DNA of 64,000 bases from JBJXGV01 sp046160485 (lineage in GTDB: Bacteria > Orphanbacterota > Orphanbacteria > JBJXGV01). The notes beneath the pieces are model-generated. The model saw only the letters and a list, made by a program, of their open reading frames with translations. It did not search any database and was not told the origin of the DNA. The DNA lies in contig JBJXGV010000033.1 of NCBI GenBank assembly GCA_046160485.1, forward strand, positions 1 to 64,000, given 5' to 3'. A program made the translations under genes and the position numbers. Position 1 is the first letter of the stretch. Every line of letters begins with the position of its first letter. This document shows positions 37,027-45,625 of this stretch, one piece after another.

Positions 37027-37058
37027 AAAAAGAAGCCGGAGGAAGGATCTCCTCCGGC
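37027..37058 (-). terminator. Intrinsic terminator of the 56-residue protein gene
   Basis: Perfect 9-bp stem (37035-37043 with 37050-37058), 6-base loop, then TTCTTTTT on the minus strand. The U-tract is identical to that of the terminator at 1897-1931. It closes the transcription unit starting at the sigma-54-like promoter. Confidence 0.88.
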
Positions 37059-37143
37059 TATGGTCGCCCCGCCGAAGGAGGTGGACGCGTCTCACCCCGG
37101 TCGCGGCAACCCGAACATCGTTTCAAAGTCGTTCTCGGCCGAA

Positions 37144-37314
37144 CTATTCTCCCGAAAGGCTCGTCCGCTCGATCGCGGGAGCGTCTTCTTTGTAGGCGCT
37201 CATGAACTGAAACCCGACCACGACCATCGCGACGATAGCGATCAGAAAGAGCGTACCGACCCGCGTGAGGCTTTCCTTCCGGCTGGCTCTCTTCTCGTCA
37301 CAGATCGTCTGCAT
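37144..37314 (-). CDS. 56-residue single-pass membrane protein
   Basis: ATG with GAGGAGG five bases upstream. A charged N-terminus (EKRASRKESLTR) precedes one membrane helix (VGTLFLIAIVAMVVVGFQFM) and a short acidic outer tail. It has its own strong terminator and lies alone behind the candidate sigma-54 promoter, so it is probably the main target of the adjacent regulator. Small helix-plus-tail proteins of this kind often regulate a membrane enzyme or transporter. No family recognised. Confidence 0.7.
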   Translation of the reverse strand: MQTICDEKRASRKESLTRVGTLFLIAIVAMVVVGFQFMSAYKEDAPAIERTSLSGE

Positions 37315-37395
37315 CCACCCCTCCTCATCCCTCGTTTCGTTGGCGACTTGCGCCTGCCGGCGCACGCGGCTTTCAGACTAAGGTTCGGCGTGAAA

Positions 37396-37409
37396 GCAAA
37401 GACGTGGCC
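37396..37409 (-). promoter_or_regulatory. Candidate sigma-54 (-24/-12) promoter
   Basis: On the minus strand GGCCACGTCTTTGC gives GG (37409-37408), exactly 10 bases, then GC (37397-37396), followed by TTT; the -12 half TTTGCT matches well, the -24 half less so. A message would begin ~70 bases before the ATG at 37314. Confidence 0.5.
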
Positions 37410-37448
37410 CAGGACCGGCGCGTGAAAAAATAACGGCTAACAGATTTG

Positions 37449-37461
37449 CAAATATAAGATT
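37449..37461 (-). promoter_or_regulatory. IHF-like AT-rich bend site
   Basis: AATCTTATATTTG on the minus strand fits WATCAANNNNTTR except for two positions and lies in the only AT-rich stretch of the region, between the enhancer dyad and the -24/-12 box, where IHF sits in sigma-54 promoters. Confidence 0.35.
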
Positions 37462-37528
37462 GCTTGCGCAACTGAATTCGCCATGTCGTCGGTGCGATCG
37501 AGAATTGTGACGCGATGACCACGGCTGG

Positions 37529-37557
37529 CTGTGGCGGTTGGGTCACGTGCGCCACAG
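37529..37557. promoter_or_regulatory. Enhancer-type dyad (or 3' hairpin) downstream of the activator gene
   Basis: CTGTGGCG and CGCCACAG are separated by 13 bases, so the half-sites are 21 bp apart centre to centre, two helical turns. Distance to the -24/-12 box is ~130 bases, normal for a Fis-type HTH activator site. Alternatively it is a terminator stem for the activator operon, though no U-run follows. Confidence 0.45.
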
Positions 37558-37574
37558 TTCGGCCCGACCGGCGG

Positions 37575-38996
37575 CTACCCGCGCTTGAGCTTGTGCCGGC
37601 GCATGATGCGCAAGAGGCTCGCGTGATCGGAGAGGCCGAGCGCGGCCGCGGTCCGCGTGATGTGCCAGCTATTGCGTTCGAGCGCGGCGAGGATGATCTG
37701 CCGTTCGGCCGCGGAGCGCATCTCGCGCAGGCCGCCCGAGCTCGCGCCAGCCATGGCGGGCGTGGACCCGCCGCCGCCCGCCGCCGTGCCGCTCCAACCG
37801 TCGCCCGCGGCGACGAGCGCGTCGCTCTCCTTGCCCCAGACGTCGAGCGGCACCTGTTCGGCGCCGATCTCCGAGCCCTCGCACGCGATGATCATCCGCT
37901 CGACGGCGTTGCGCAGCTCGCGGACGTTGTTCCGGCTCCAGTCGTAGCGCTTCAGCATCTCGATCGCCTCGGGCGAGATCGTCTTCGGCCGGATTCCGAA
38001 GCGAATGCACATCGACTCGAGGAAGTACACGACGAGCGCACCGACATCCGAGAGCCGCTCCCGCAACGGCGGGACCACGAGAGGATGCACGTTGAGGCGG
38101 AAGAAGAGGTCGTTGCGGAACCGGCCCGCGGCCATTTCGCGCGCGAGGTCGCGGTTCGTCGCGGCGACGACGCGCGTGTCGACGAAGATCGGGCGCGAAT
38201 CGCCGACGCGCGTGACGGTCTGTTCCTCGAGAACGCGAAGCAGTTTCGACTGCGCCGCAAGCGGCAGCTCGCCGACCTCGTCGAGGAAGAGCGTGCCGCG
38301 CGTCGCGACCTCGAAGGCGCCCTTGCGAGTCTTCTCGGCGCCGGTGAACGCGCCCTTCTCGTGCCCGAACAACTCGCTCTCGACGAGATTCTCCGGCAGC
38401 GCCGCGCAGTTCACCGGGAAGAACGGCCCGCGCGACCGCTTGCTCTGCTTGTGCAGCTCGCGCGCGACGAGTTCCTTGCCGCTGCCGCTCTCGCCGAGGA
38501 TGAGCACCGGGCTCGGAATCGGCGCGAGGCGCGCGATCCCATCCTTGAGCGCCTTCATCGCACGGCTGTCACCGATTAGCGGCGGCATCACGCCTACCTG
38601 CCGCCGCAGGTCCGCGTTCTCGCGCGTGACGCTTCCGATCCGCAGCGCGTTCTCGACCTCGATCGCGACTCGCTCCGTCGGATCCTTCTTGTCGATGAAG
38701 TTGAACGCGCCGAGTTTCATCGCGCGCACGCAGCGGTCGATGTTCCCCGTGCCGGTGTAGACGATGACCGGGATGTCGCTCTCGCGCGATTGCAGCGTTT
38801 TGAGAACTTCAAAGCCGTCGATCCCCGGCATTTCGAGATCGAGAATGACGCAATCGACGGGCTCGCGCTCGAGCACTTGAAGGGCCTCGGCGCCGCTCGT
38901 GGCGGTGATCGCGTCGTGTCCGCCCAGGCGCTTGATGTCGTACGCGTACTGGTCGCGCATCGCGGGAACGTCGTCGACGATCAGAACGAGGCTCAT
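37575..38996 (-). CDS. NtrC-family sigma-54-dependent response regulator
   Basis: 473 residues. Receiver domain 1-120: VLIVDDVPAMRD, phospho-Asp in CVILDLEMPGIDG, Thr in VIVYTGTGN, Lys in FIDKKDP. AAA+ domain ~140-375: LIGDSRAMK, Walker A GESGSGKE, the sigma-54 contact loop ELFGHEKGAFTGA (intact), Walker B GTLFLDEVGELP, and the arginine-finger region FRNDLFFRLNV. A Gly/Ser/Ala linker precedes a Fis-type HTH (RTAAALGLSDHASLLRIMRR). The ATG overlaps the kinase stop (ATGA). It activates sigma-54 promoters when phosphorylated by its partner kinase. Confidence 0.96.
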   Translation of the reverse strand: MSLVLIVDDVPAMRDQYAYDIKRLGGHDAITATSGAEALQVLEREPVDCVILDLEMPGIDGFEVLKTLQSRESDIPVIVYTGTGNIDRCVRAMKLGAFNFIDKKDPTERVAIEVENALRIGSVTRENADLRRQVGVMPPLIGDSRAMKALKDGIARLAPIPSPVLILGESGSGKELVARELHKQSKRSRGPFFPVNCAALPENLVESELFGHEKGAFTGAEKTRKGAFEVATRGTLFLDEVGELPLAAQSKLLRVLEEQTVTRVGDSRPIFVDTRVVAATNRDLAREMAAGRFRNDLFFRLNVHPLVVPPLRERLSDVGALVVYFLESMCIRFGIRPKTISPEAIEMLKRYDWSRNNVRELRNAVERMIIACEGSEIGAEQVPLDVWGKESDALVAAGDGWSGTAAGGGGSTPAMAGASSGGLREMRSAAERQIILAALERNSWHITRTAAALGLSDHASLLRIMRRHKLKRG

Positions 38997-40831
38997 GAGC
39001 GCGCCTCGCCGCGCGAAAGCGTCGAGTGGGGAGCCGCGGCGGTTCGCGGTGCGCTGTGCTCTGGGACCGCCCGTCCGGATAGTTTCGCCCCGCCCGGCGG
39101 CGCGGCGATCGCGGGGAGCGCGACGGTGAAACACGTCCCCTCGCCCAGCGTGCTCGCCACGCGCACCGTCCCCTGAAAGTCAGAGACGAGCCGTTTCACG
39201 ATCGAGAGTCCCAATCCGGTACCTCCGGGTTTTGTCGTGAAGAAGTGTTCGAAGACGCGCGCCAACTCGGCGGGCGCGATACCGCAGCCGGTGTCGCGAA
39301 CATCGAGGACGACGACGCGTTCACCTTCGTCGTTGGTGGCCGCGCGCGTCGCGACTGTGACAGTTCCGCCACGACCATCGAGGCTTTCGCGCGCGTTCCG
39401 CACCAGGTTCTCTATGATCCTGCGCAGCCCCGTGCGATCCGCAACCACGAGGGGCAAGTCGCGGGCCAGATCGAGATGAAAATCGACGTTCGCCCAATTG
39501 ATTCCCGGCGTCACGACTTGCCGGATCACGTCATTGATCGCGACGCGTTCGTTCGCCGAGTTCGGCGTGAGGCGCGCGTAGTTCGTTGCGAGGTGCTCGA
39601 GGTCGGCGAGGCTCTGCTCGAGCGTCGACTGGCGTTCGCGGTAGATCCGCGCCAGATCGCCGGGATTGTCCTGCGCGACCTCCGAGAGGTGGCGGATGAT
39701 ATTGCGAATCGGCGTGAATCCGTTGCGGATGTCGTGATTGACCTGCCGCGCGAGATCGCCGAGCGTCGCGCGGCTCTCCGCTTCGCGAAGCTGGCCCACG
39801 CTGCCGCGGAGGCGCGCGGTCATCTCGCCGAGGAAACGCGCGAGCGCGCCGACTTCGTCATTGCGATCGCTTGCGAAAGTCGCGTCGAGATGATCGAGCG
39901 AGATGTCTGCCGTCTGCTTGGCCAGTTCGGTGATCGGGCGGCTGATGCGCGCCGAGAGCCACAGCGAAAGCAAGAGCGTGCCGGACGCGGTGGCGAGGAG
40001 CACGAGGGCGAGCCAGCGATCGAGACTCGCGAGGAGTTCGCGCAGCGGCGCCAGCGGATGGCTCACGATGAGGAGCGCCGGCAGCGGCGACTCCGCGATC
40101 GCGACCTGGAAGACTTCGCAGACGTAATCGTTCGTCGTCAGGAGCGACTCGGGCGACGCGCCGCCGGCGTCGTGGCCGAGCGCGAGGAGTTCCCGCAGGC
40201 GAGTGTCGGACGAAAGCACTCGCGTCGGCGTCACGAGCGACACGGCGAGGTTCGGATCCGGCGAGAGCGACGCGAGAAAATCGCCCTCCACCGAGAAGCC
40301 TCCGACGAGGGTGTAGAGACCGCCGCCGAGCGAGACGGTATCGGAGCGCGCGAGCGCGAGCATGTCGCCGTCCGGCCTTCGCGCCGTGACGAGCGCCGTT
40401 CGCGCCGGCGCCTCCGCGAGCAGCCGCGGCAGCGTCTCGTCGACCCGATCGAAGTCGTTCCGGAAGTGGCCTGAGCTCACGATGCGCCAATCGGGTCCCT
40501 GGATCTGGAGCATCGCGAGCCCGGAGCGCTGCATGACACGCGGCGCGTAGTCGAGCAGATAGGTGCGAAGCTCCGGGATCTGTTCGACGGCGGCCAATCG
40601 GAAGTTGTTGTCCTCGCCGATCTCGCTGCGCAAACCGGCGAGCCGGTTCGCGAGGTCCTCGCCGCGCGACTTGAGGCTGTTCTGAATCACGGTCATCAAG
40701 CTCGTGACGCGGCTCTTGTATTGATCCTCGATGCGCGACGCGAACTCGCGCCGAACGCCGAATGCGAGAATCGCCGCCGGGACGATGACGATGACGACCG
40801 ACGCGAGAAGCATGCGTGTGCGGATCTTCAT
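38993..40831 (-). CDS. Membrane sensor histidine kinase partner of the NtrC-type regulator
   Basis: 612 residues. Helix 1 (MLLASVVIVIVPAAILAFGV), a ~240-residue periplasmic sensor resembling a dCache-like fold, helix 2 (LALVLLATASGTLLLSLWLS), HAMP (ARISRPITELAKQTADISLD), then the kinase core: H-box LARQVNHDIRNGFTPIRNII, N-box IIENLVRNARESLDG, G1 DTGCGIAP, F FEHFFTTKPGG, G2 TGLGLSI. The H-box NHDIRN form is typical of NtrB/AtoS-like partners of sigma-54 activators. Starts and ends in ATGA overlaps with the binding lipoprotein and the regulator. Confidence 0.95.
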   Translation of the reverse strand: MKIRTRMLLASVVIVIVPAAILAFGVRREFASRIEDQYKSRVTSLMTVIQNSLKSRGEDLANRLAGLRSEIGEDNNFRLAAVEQIPELRTYLLDYAPRVMQRSGLAMLQIQGPDWRIVSSGHFRNDFDRVDETLPRLLAEAPARTALVTARRPDGDMLALARSDTVSLGGGLYTLVGGFSVEGDFLASLSPDPNLAVSLVTPTRVLSSDTRLRELLALGHDAGGASPESLLTTNDYVCEVFQVAIAESPLPALLIVSHPLAPLRELLASLDRWLALVLLATASGTLLLSLWLSARISRPITELAKQTADISLDHLDATFASDRNDEVGALARFLGEMTARLRGSVGQLREAESRATLGDLARQVNHDIRNGFTPIRNIIRHLSEVAQDNPGDLARIYRERQSTLEQSLADLEHLATNYARLTPNSANERVAINDVIRQVVTPGINWANVDFHLDLARDLPLVVADRTGLRRIIENLVRNARESLDGRGGTVTVATRAATNDEGERVVVLDVRDTGCGIAPAELARVFEHFFTTKPGGTGLGLSIVKRLVSDFQGTVRVASTLGEGTCFTVALPAIAAPPGGAKLSGRAVPEHSAPRTAAAPHSTLSRGEARS

Positions 40832-42558
40832 GGCACGGCGCGCGCGGCGGCCCAGCCCGCGCCCTCGAGAAGCAACGTCCCCTCGCCGCTGCGCCGGAAG
40901 CCGACGATGCCTTGCTTCGCGAGGAGGTTCGGCCGCGTGGCGACGAGCGGAATCGCGGCGCCGCTCTTGATCAGGCGATTCTCGACGCCGCGCGCGGTCG
41001 GCGTTTCCGGCGACGTGTCGGCGGCGGGGCGGCCATTCGCGAGCGCGGCGTCCTCGAGCCATTTCGCCATGCCGATCAGCGCGCCCATCTCGAAACACGC
41101 GCGTGCATACCGGCGATCGATCGGAAGGATGCACGCGACGGCGGCGCCGCTCGCGACGACGCGCTCGAATTCGTCGTTCGACAACCCGCTGACGATCGGC
41201 GGAACGGCGACGCTGTCGCTCGCGAGCGCCGCCATGCGCTCGGCGAGGCGCCGCGCTTCGTCGTCGTCGGAAGGATAGACGATGCGGTTTTCAACCGGCA
41301 CGTTGAGCGCGGCGAGGAGCGGGCTCTCGGCGCTTGCGGTGGCATCGAGCGGCGCGGGCCTTGCCGCGGCCGCGGAATCGGCATCGTACGCGCGCGCCGC
41401 CTCCGACCGGCGGATGACGACGGGCTCGTCGGTGGCATCGCCGAAGCAGAGCGAGTTCGCTCCGCGCGCATCGGCGCTCACGACATCGCGCGCCAGTTCC
41501 GCGCGGTCCCAGCCCCCGAGCGCGCGGCGTGTGTCGACGCGTTCTTCGAACGAGATCGCCGTCGTGTCCGCGGGCGGCGCGGGTGGCGTAGGCGGCGTGA
41601 GCAACACGTAGAGCCGGTCCGGCTCGAGCGCGACCTGAGCGAATTCCCCGCGCGACTCGGCGTACTCGAGCGCGGCGCGATCGCGCACGAGGAGCGCATC
41701 GACGTCCGACGCGATCAGGTCGCGTTCGTCCCACCCCGGCCGAATAACGCAGACGATGCGGCTCGATTTCGTCGCGACGGCGCGGTGCGGGTTCGCAGTC
41801 AGAATGAGCGCGTCCGCGGTCGCGGCGGACTTCGCGGCGGCGCGAAACGGCCCCGTCCCCAAGGGCCACGCTTCGCCCTTCGCGCGTTTCGTCACCGCGA
41901 ACGCGGGGAGCGCCAGGAGATTCGGCAGGTCTTCGCGCGCGCGCGCGAGCGTCACGATGAGAATCGTGTCGTTGAGCGCTTTCACCGTGGCGTCGAGTGC
42001 GTCGAATCGCGCCCACGGCGGCGATGACGCGGCTGCGGACTTGCGGCGCGCGCTCCAGCACGCCTCGATTTCTTGCGCGCGGCAGCGCGTGCCATCCGCG
42101 AAGAAGACGTCGGAGCGGCAACTGAAGAGCCACACGCGTCCCTCTTCGGACGCGGTCCACGACTCGGCGAGTCCCGGAACGAGCGCGCCCTTGCAATCGA
42201 CGGCGACGAGCGACTCGTAGAGGTTTGCGAAGACGAGACGCTCGGAACTGTTGCGCGGGTCGGGCGCGTGAGAAGCGAACACGCTATCGCTGAGTCCGAA
42301 CCTGAGCGTGCCGCCGCTTTGCGTCTCTCCCGGCAGCACGACGCATCGCGCCCGGAGCGTATCCGCCGCGGGCGCGGCGACGGGAGCACTTGGCGGCGCG
42401 GGGGGCGGCGGGTCCGGGCGCTTGAGAAATCGGGGGAGCGAGAAGGTGCATCCCGTCGCGGCGGCCAACGCGAGCGCGGCGAGCGCCAAGAAGGCGCTGC
42501 GAGAGCGATGACCGCGAGCCCCGCTCGGGAAGCCGCTCCGATTCATGGGCTGTGTCAT
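40828..42558 (-). CDS. Family-5 solute-binding lipoprotein, probable co-sensor
   Basis: 576 residues. Lipobox LAAATGC at ~37, then a Pro-rich linker (PPPPAPPSAPVAAPAA) lifting the domain off the membrane. The body begins GGTLRFGLSDSVFASHAPDP, LVFANLYESLVAVDCKG and LVPGLAESWTASEEG, the classical start of SBP_bac_5 (oligopeptide/nickel) receptors, and continues with PLGTGPFRAAA. No transporter permease or ATPase is nearby; instead the stop overlaps the sensor-kinase start (ATGA). I infer that it presents a ligand to the kinase. It has unusual Ala/Asp-rich middle sequence and may have lost transport function. Confidence 0.85.
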   Translation of the reverse strand: MTQPMNRSGFPSGARGHRSRSAFLALAALALAAATGCTFSLPRFLKRPDPPPPAPPSAPVAAPAADTLRARCVVLPGETQSGGTLRFGLSDSVFASHAPDPRNSSERLVFANLYESLVAVDCKGALVPGLAESWTASEEGRVWLFSCRSDVFFADGTRCRAQEIEACWSARRKSAAASSPPWARFDALDATVKALNDTILIVTLARAREDLPNLLALPAFAVTKRAKGEAWPLGTGPFRAAAKSAATADALILTANPHRAVATKSSRIVCVIRPGWDERDLIASDVDALLVRDRAALEYAESRGEFAQVALEPDRLYVLLTPPTPPAPPADTTAISFEERVDTRRALGGWDRAELARDVVSADARGANSLCFGDATDEPVVIRRSEAARAYDADSAAAARPAPLDATASAESPLLAALNVPVENRIVYPSDDDEARRLAERMAALASDSVAVPPIVSGLSNDEFERVVASGAAVACILPIDRRYARACFEMGALIGMAKWLEDAALANGRPAADTSPETPTARGVENRLIKSGAAIPLVATRPNLLAKQGIVGFRRSGEGTLLLEGAGWAAARAVP

Positions 42559-42604
42559 GGTTCGTCGAAACTACCGCGCTCGCGCGCCGCGGTCAAAGGG
42601 GCGC

Positions 42605-44188
42605 CTACAGCGCCGGGTTTTCGAGCCACTGCCGCATGAACTCGTGCTTAAACGCACGCGATTCGGCGAATCGGCGCGCATAGAAAACGATCTGGCTGTC
42701 GGCGATCGACCAGAGGCGGTGGTGGTTCTCGGGCATGTCGATGTTCTGGCGAATCTCCCGGACGATCGTCGCGCCGCGCGTGCGCATGAGCGCGTTGGCC
42801 TCGTCGCGCGATGCGGCCACGATCGTTTCGCCGCTGCCTGGAAGCGCGAGTTCGTAACCCGCGATCGCGTTGTTCCATCCCCAGAGGTCGTAGGCGAACG
42901 CGCCGATGAATTGAACACCGACCGACCACGCGAGGAGAAGCGCGAAGATCGCTGTGAGCGCGCGCCGGCGAAGAATCGCGTCGAGCGCCGGAACGAGGAG
43001 CGGCGCGAGCAGAACGCACGTGTCGACGATGTGCCGGTATCCGAACGACCAGCCGCTCCACCAGTCGAAGTGTTTGAACTCGACGAGCCACACCGCGAGC
43101 GTGGCGAGCGACAGCGGCCGGAGCGCGGCGAAGCGGTCCGAGCGCCATGCCGCGCGCACGCCGGCGAACGCGGCCAAGAGGAATGGCGAGAAGACGAAGA
43201 GTCCGCGCGACGGGCTCGCCAACATGCCGGCCGCGCCGAGCCAGAGGGGGGTTTGCCAGACGCCGGGCGCGCCAGTCTTCGCGATCGCGAGCGCATCCCC
43301 CGCGGCGCCTTGGCTGAACGCGAACGGCGAGCCGAGGAAATACGCGTTGTACGCGCAGAGCGCCGCGGCGCCGGGGAGCGCGCCGGTCGCGAACGCGGCG
43401 AGCGCGCGGCGGTTCGACAGCGCAAGATACGCGGCGATCGCGGCCACGACGAGTACTCCGGTGGGGCGGCAGAGAGCGGCCGTGGCGTAGGCGAGCCCCG
43501 AGAACGCGAAATCGCGCCGCGACGTGGAGACAAGCCCGCCGCGCACGATGAAGAACGTGCCGAGCGCGAGGAACAACTCCATCGGCCCGTGTTGATAGAG
43601 CTGCTGGCTGCTCATGCTCCACACACACGTGCCGAGCCCGTACGCGAGCGCGATGACGAGCGCGCGGCGCACAGTCGTCATGAGGAGCGCCGTGTGAAAC
43701 ACCAAGAGCGCGGAGCCGGCGACGCAAAGGGACGCGGCGAGTTTTCCGCCGTACCAGATCTGTGCGGGGCTCGAGTGCGTCGAGTTCGAGACGAGATCGA
43801 TCGCGGCGAAAACGGGGAGCGCGCAAAGCCCCGCGCCGGGGCCGAACGCGCCGACGTATTCGTTGGGTCGCACCGACGGCACGAGGTAGTAGTGCTCGCG
43901 CTCGACGCTGAGTTGTCCCGCCGCGAGGAGATCGTCGGCGGTGCGTTCGCCGATCACGTCGGTCCACGCATTGATGCGCGTTGTCGCGGCGCCCGCCGGC
44001 GTGTGCAGCGTCCACAAGAACATGAACGGCATCTCGCGCGGCGTGAACGCTAGGTTGCCCTCGCGCAACACGCTCTCCGCGAGGTAGACGTTCGGTTTCG
44101 CGTCGTTGCCGGGAAGGAAGTCGCCGTTCGCGTGGTAAACGCCGAGAAGAAACGCGAAAAGCAGCAGGGAGTAGACGAGCCGTCGCAT
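42605..44188 (-). CDS. Polytopic membrane protein, GT-C-like
   Basis: 527 residues with ~11 hydrophobic helices. The first periplasmic loop begins FLPGNDAKPNVYLAESVLRE and contains acidic residues in the place where GT-C transferases have the catalytic Asp; HWWSGWSFGYRHIVD-like WWSGWSFGYRHIVDTCVLL and YQHGPMELFLALGT are its strongest motifs and recall bacterial hypothetical glycosyltransferases. The C-terminal ~70 residues are soluble (IREIRQNIDMPENHHRLWSI). Sugar transfer is likely but unproven. Forty-six bases upstream of the binding-lipoprotein gene, same strand. Confidence 0.65.
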   Translation of the reverse strand: MRRLVYSLLLFAFLLGVYHANGDFLPGNDAKPNVYLAESVLREGNLAFTPREMPFMFLWTLHTPAGAATTRINAWTDVIGERTADDLLAAGQLSVEREHYYLVPSVRPNEYVGAFGPGAGLCALPVFAAIDLVSNSTHSSPAQIWYGGKLAASLCVAGSALLVFHTALLMTTVRRALVIALAYGLGTCVWSMSSQQLYQHGPMELFLALGTFFIVRGGLVSTSRRDFAFSGLAYATAALCRPTGVLVVAAIAAYLALSNRRALAAFATGALPGAAALCAYNAYFLGSPFAFSQGAAGDALAIAKTGAPGVWQTPLWLGAAGMLASPSRGLFVFSPFLLAAFAGVRAAWRSDRFAALRPLSLATLAVWLVEFKHFDWWSGWSFGYRHIVDTCVLLAPLLVPALDAILRRRALTAIFALLLAWSVGVQFIGAFAYDLWGWNNAIAGYELALPGSGETIVAASRDEANALMRTRGATIVREIRQNIDMPENHHRLWSIADSQIVFYARRFAESRAFKHEFMRQWLENPAL

Positions 44189-44256
44189 TGTCCGCGCAAT
44201 CTAACCGCCCCGAGCGCGCCCGAGCAAACCGTTTCGCGGCCGAACCGGCGTGTCTG

Positions 44257-44285
44257 TTGTCGCGCGACGGCGAAGCCGCTATGCT
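44257..44285 (+). promoter_or_regulatory. Possible promoter of the GHL15-like gene
   Basis: TTGTCG (44257-44262), 17-base spacer, TATGCT (44280-44285), 27 bases before the ATG at 44313. Confidence 0.4.
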
Positions 44286-44312
44286 CGGCGCTCGCGGCGA
44301 TTCATTCTCCCT

Positions 44313-45584
44313 ATGAAAGATCGAATGACCCTCTTCAGCGTCCGGCGCGTCGTTTCGACGGTCACACTGCTTGTGTTAGGCGCGGTGTCCTGTGGCGGCG
44401 GCTCCGATGAAATCGTCGAGCCCGGCGTCGAAGCGCGCGTGCTCCCCGAGCCGTTTCCGCTCTGCCCGCGGAATGGAATCTGCACGTACACGATTCATCT
44501 CGGCGGCAGCTACACGCCCGACTTCGCGCCGCTGGTTCGCAAGTTCGACTACGTGATCGTCGGCAAGAACAGCGTCGACGATGGAATGGCCGACGCCGTC
44601 AGCCCCGACGTGCCCGTCATCCTTCACGACGGCATCCAACTGCGATCGAACTTCTGCAAGGGCCAGTGTGCGTACGAAGAGTGGAATGTCGTGAACGCGC
44701 ACGAGGATTGGTTCTGGCACGACACGTCCGGCAATCGCGTGCAGGTCTCGAACACGGAACTCTGGTACATGGATTACCGGAACCCCGAGTACCTCGATTA
44801 CTTGATCGACCGTTTTCGGCGGCTCCGGCAACAGATCCCCGCGCTCGACGGATTCTTTCTCGACCAGAACGGGTTCTACGAGGGCTTCACGCGCTACGCC
44901 GTGCCGGAGATGAAGCCGAATCCCATCTCTCCGATGCCGACGAACCACGAGTACGACGAGGCCAACATCGCGGCGCTCGAGAGGGTCAAGGCGCGGCTCG
45001 GCGCGGCACACATCGTCGCGAACAGCAACAACTACGCGCCGTTCAACGAGCCCCTCGACGGAACGATGAACGAAGGGTTCATTCACAACAACGGCGAAGA
45101 CGATGGCTACTTCCGGCCCGAAGCGGCGTGGCACGAGGAGATCGAAACGCTCGCGCACCCGAGTAACGCCGATCGGTTCGTCTTCGTGTTCCCGAAGGCG
45201 AAGGCGAAAGATGTCCGCGCAGGCCACAAGATCTTCCGGTATGCACTCGCGTCGTATCTCCTCGGCCGCCGCGACGACAGCTATGCGTTCTTCTGCTTCG
45301 AGACGCGCAACGATCGATTGCCGCCGTATTACGACGAGTACGACACGCCGACGGGCGCGCCGCTCGGCGAGTACCGTCGCGATGGATCGGGCCTCTGGAT
45401 TCGCGAGTTCGAGAATGGCGTTGCCGTCGTCCACGCGGGCGGTGTGCGCTCGCCGCTGACGATGCCGCTCGCGGGCAAACTCGCGGGGTCGTACGTCGAT
45501 TGGGACGGCGCGTGTCACGAGGGATCGCTGACGCTCGCGCCGAACACGGGCGAGTTCCTGCTGCGCGCGGAGTGCGGGCCGTAA
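44313..45584 (+). CDS. Lipoprotein with GHL15-like glycoside-hydrolase barrel
   Basis: 423 residues; a second ATG four codons in is possible. Lipobox VLGAVSCGGG. The barrel shows strand motifs KFDYVIVGKNSVDDG, DVPVILHDGIQ, WYMDYRNPEYLDYLIDRF, LDGFFLDQNGFYEG, HIVANSNNY, LDGTMNEGFIHNNG and FVFPKAKAKDVRAGHKIFRY. Acidic residues at strand ends (MDYRNPEY, FLDQNGF, MNEGF) match the positions of catalytic or substrate Asp/Glu in the hypothetical glycosyl hydrolase family GHL15. A C-terminal beta region (VDWDGACHEGSLTLAPN) follows. An outer-surface polysaccharide hydrolase is likely; substrate unknown. Confidence 0.7.
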   Translation: MKDRMTLFSVRRVVSTVTLLVLGAVSCGGGSDEIVEPGVEARVLPEPFPLCPRNGICTYTIHLGGSYTPDFAPLVRKFDYVIVGKNSVDDGMADAVSPDVPVILHDGIQLRSNFCKGQCAYEEWNVVNAHEDWFWHDTSGNRVQVSNTELWYMDYRNPEYLDYLIDRFRRLRQQIPALDGFFLDQNGFYEGFTRYAVPEMKPNPISPMPTNHEYDEANIAALERVKARLGAAHIVANSNNYAPFNEPLDGTMNEGFIHNNGEDDGYFRPEAAWHEEIETLAHPSNADRFVFVFPKAKAKDVRAGHKIFRYALASYLLGRRDDSYAFFCFETRNDRLPPYYDEYDTPTGAPLGEYRRDGSGLWIREFENGVAVVHAGGVRSPLTMPLAGKLAGSYVDWDGACHEGSLTLAPNTGEFLLRAECGP

Positions 45585-45625
45585 CAGCGCCGACGCGCGC
45601 GCCGACGCGCTTGTGTGGCCTCGAG

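Noticed and set aside
37462..37490. Second -24/-12 element (TGGCGAATTCAGTTGC)
   Set aside because: The GG-to-GC distance is 11, one base too long; sigma-54 spacing is strict.
45590..45616. Tandem GCGCCGACGCGC pair between convergent genes
   Set aside because: Two copies of a GC-only 12-mer in a very GC-rich genome are likely chance.
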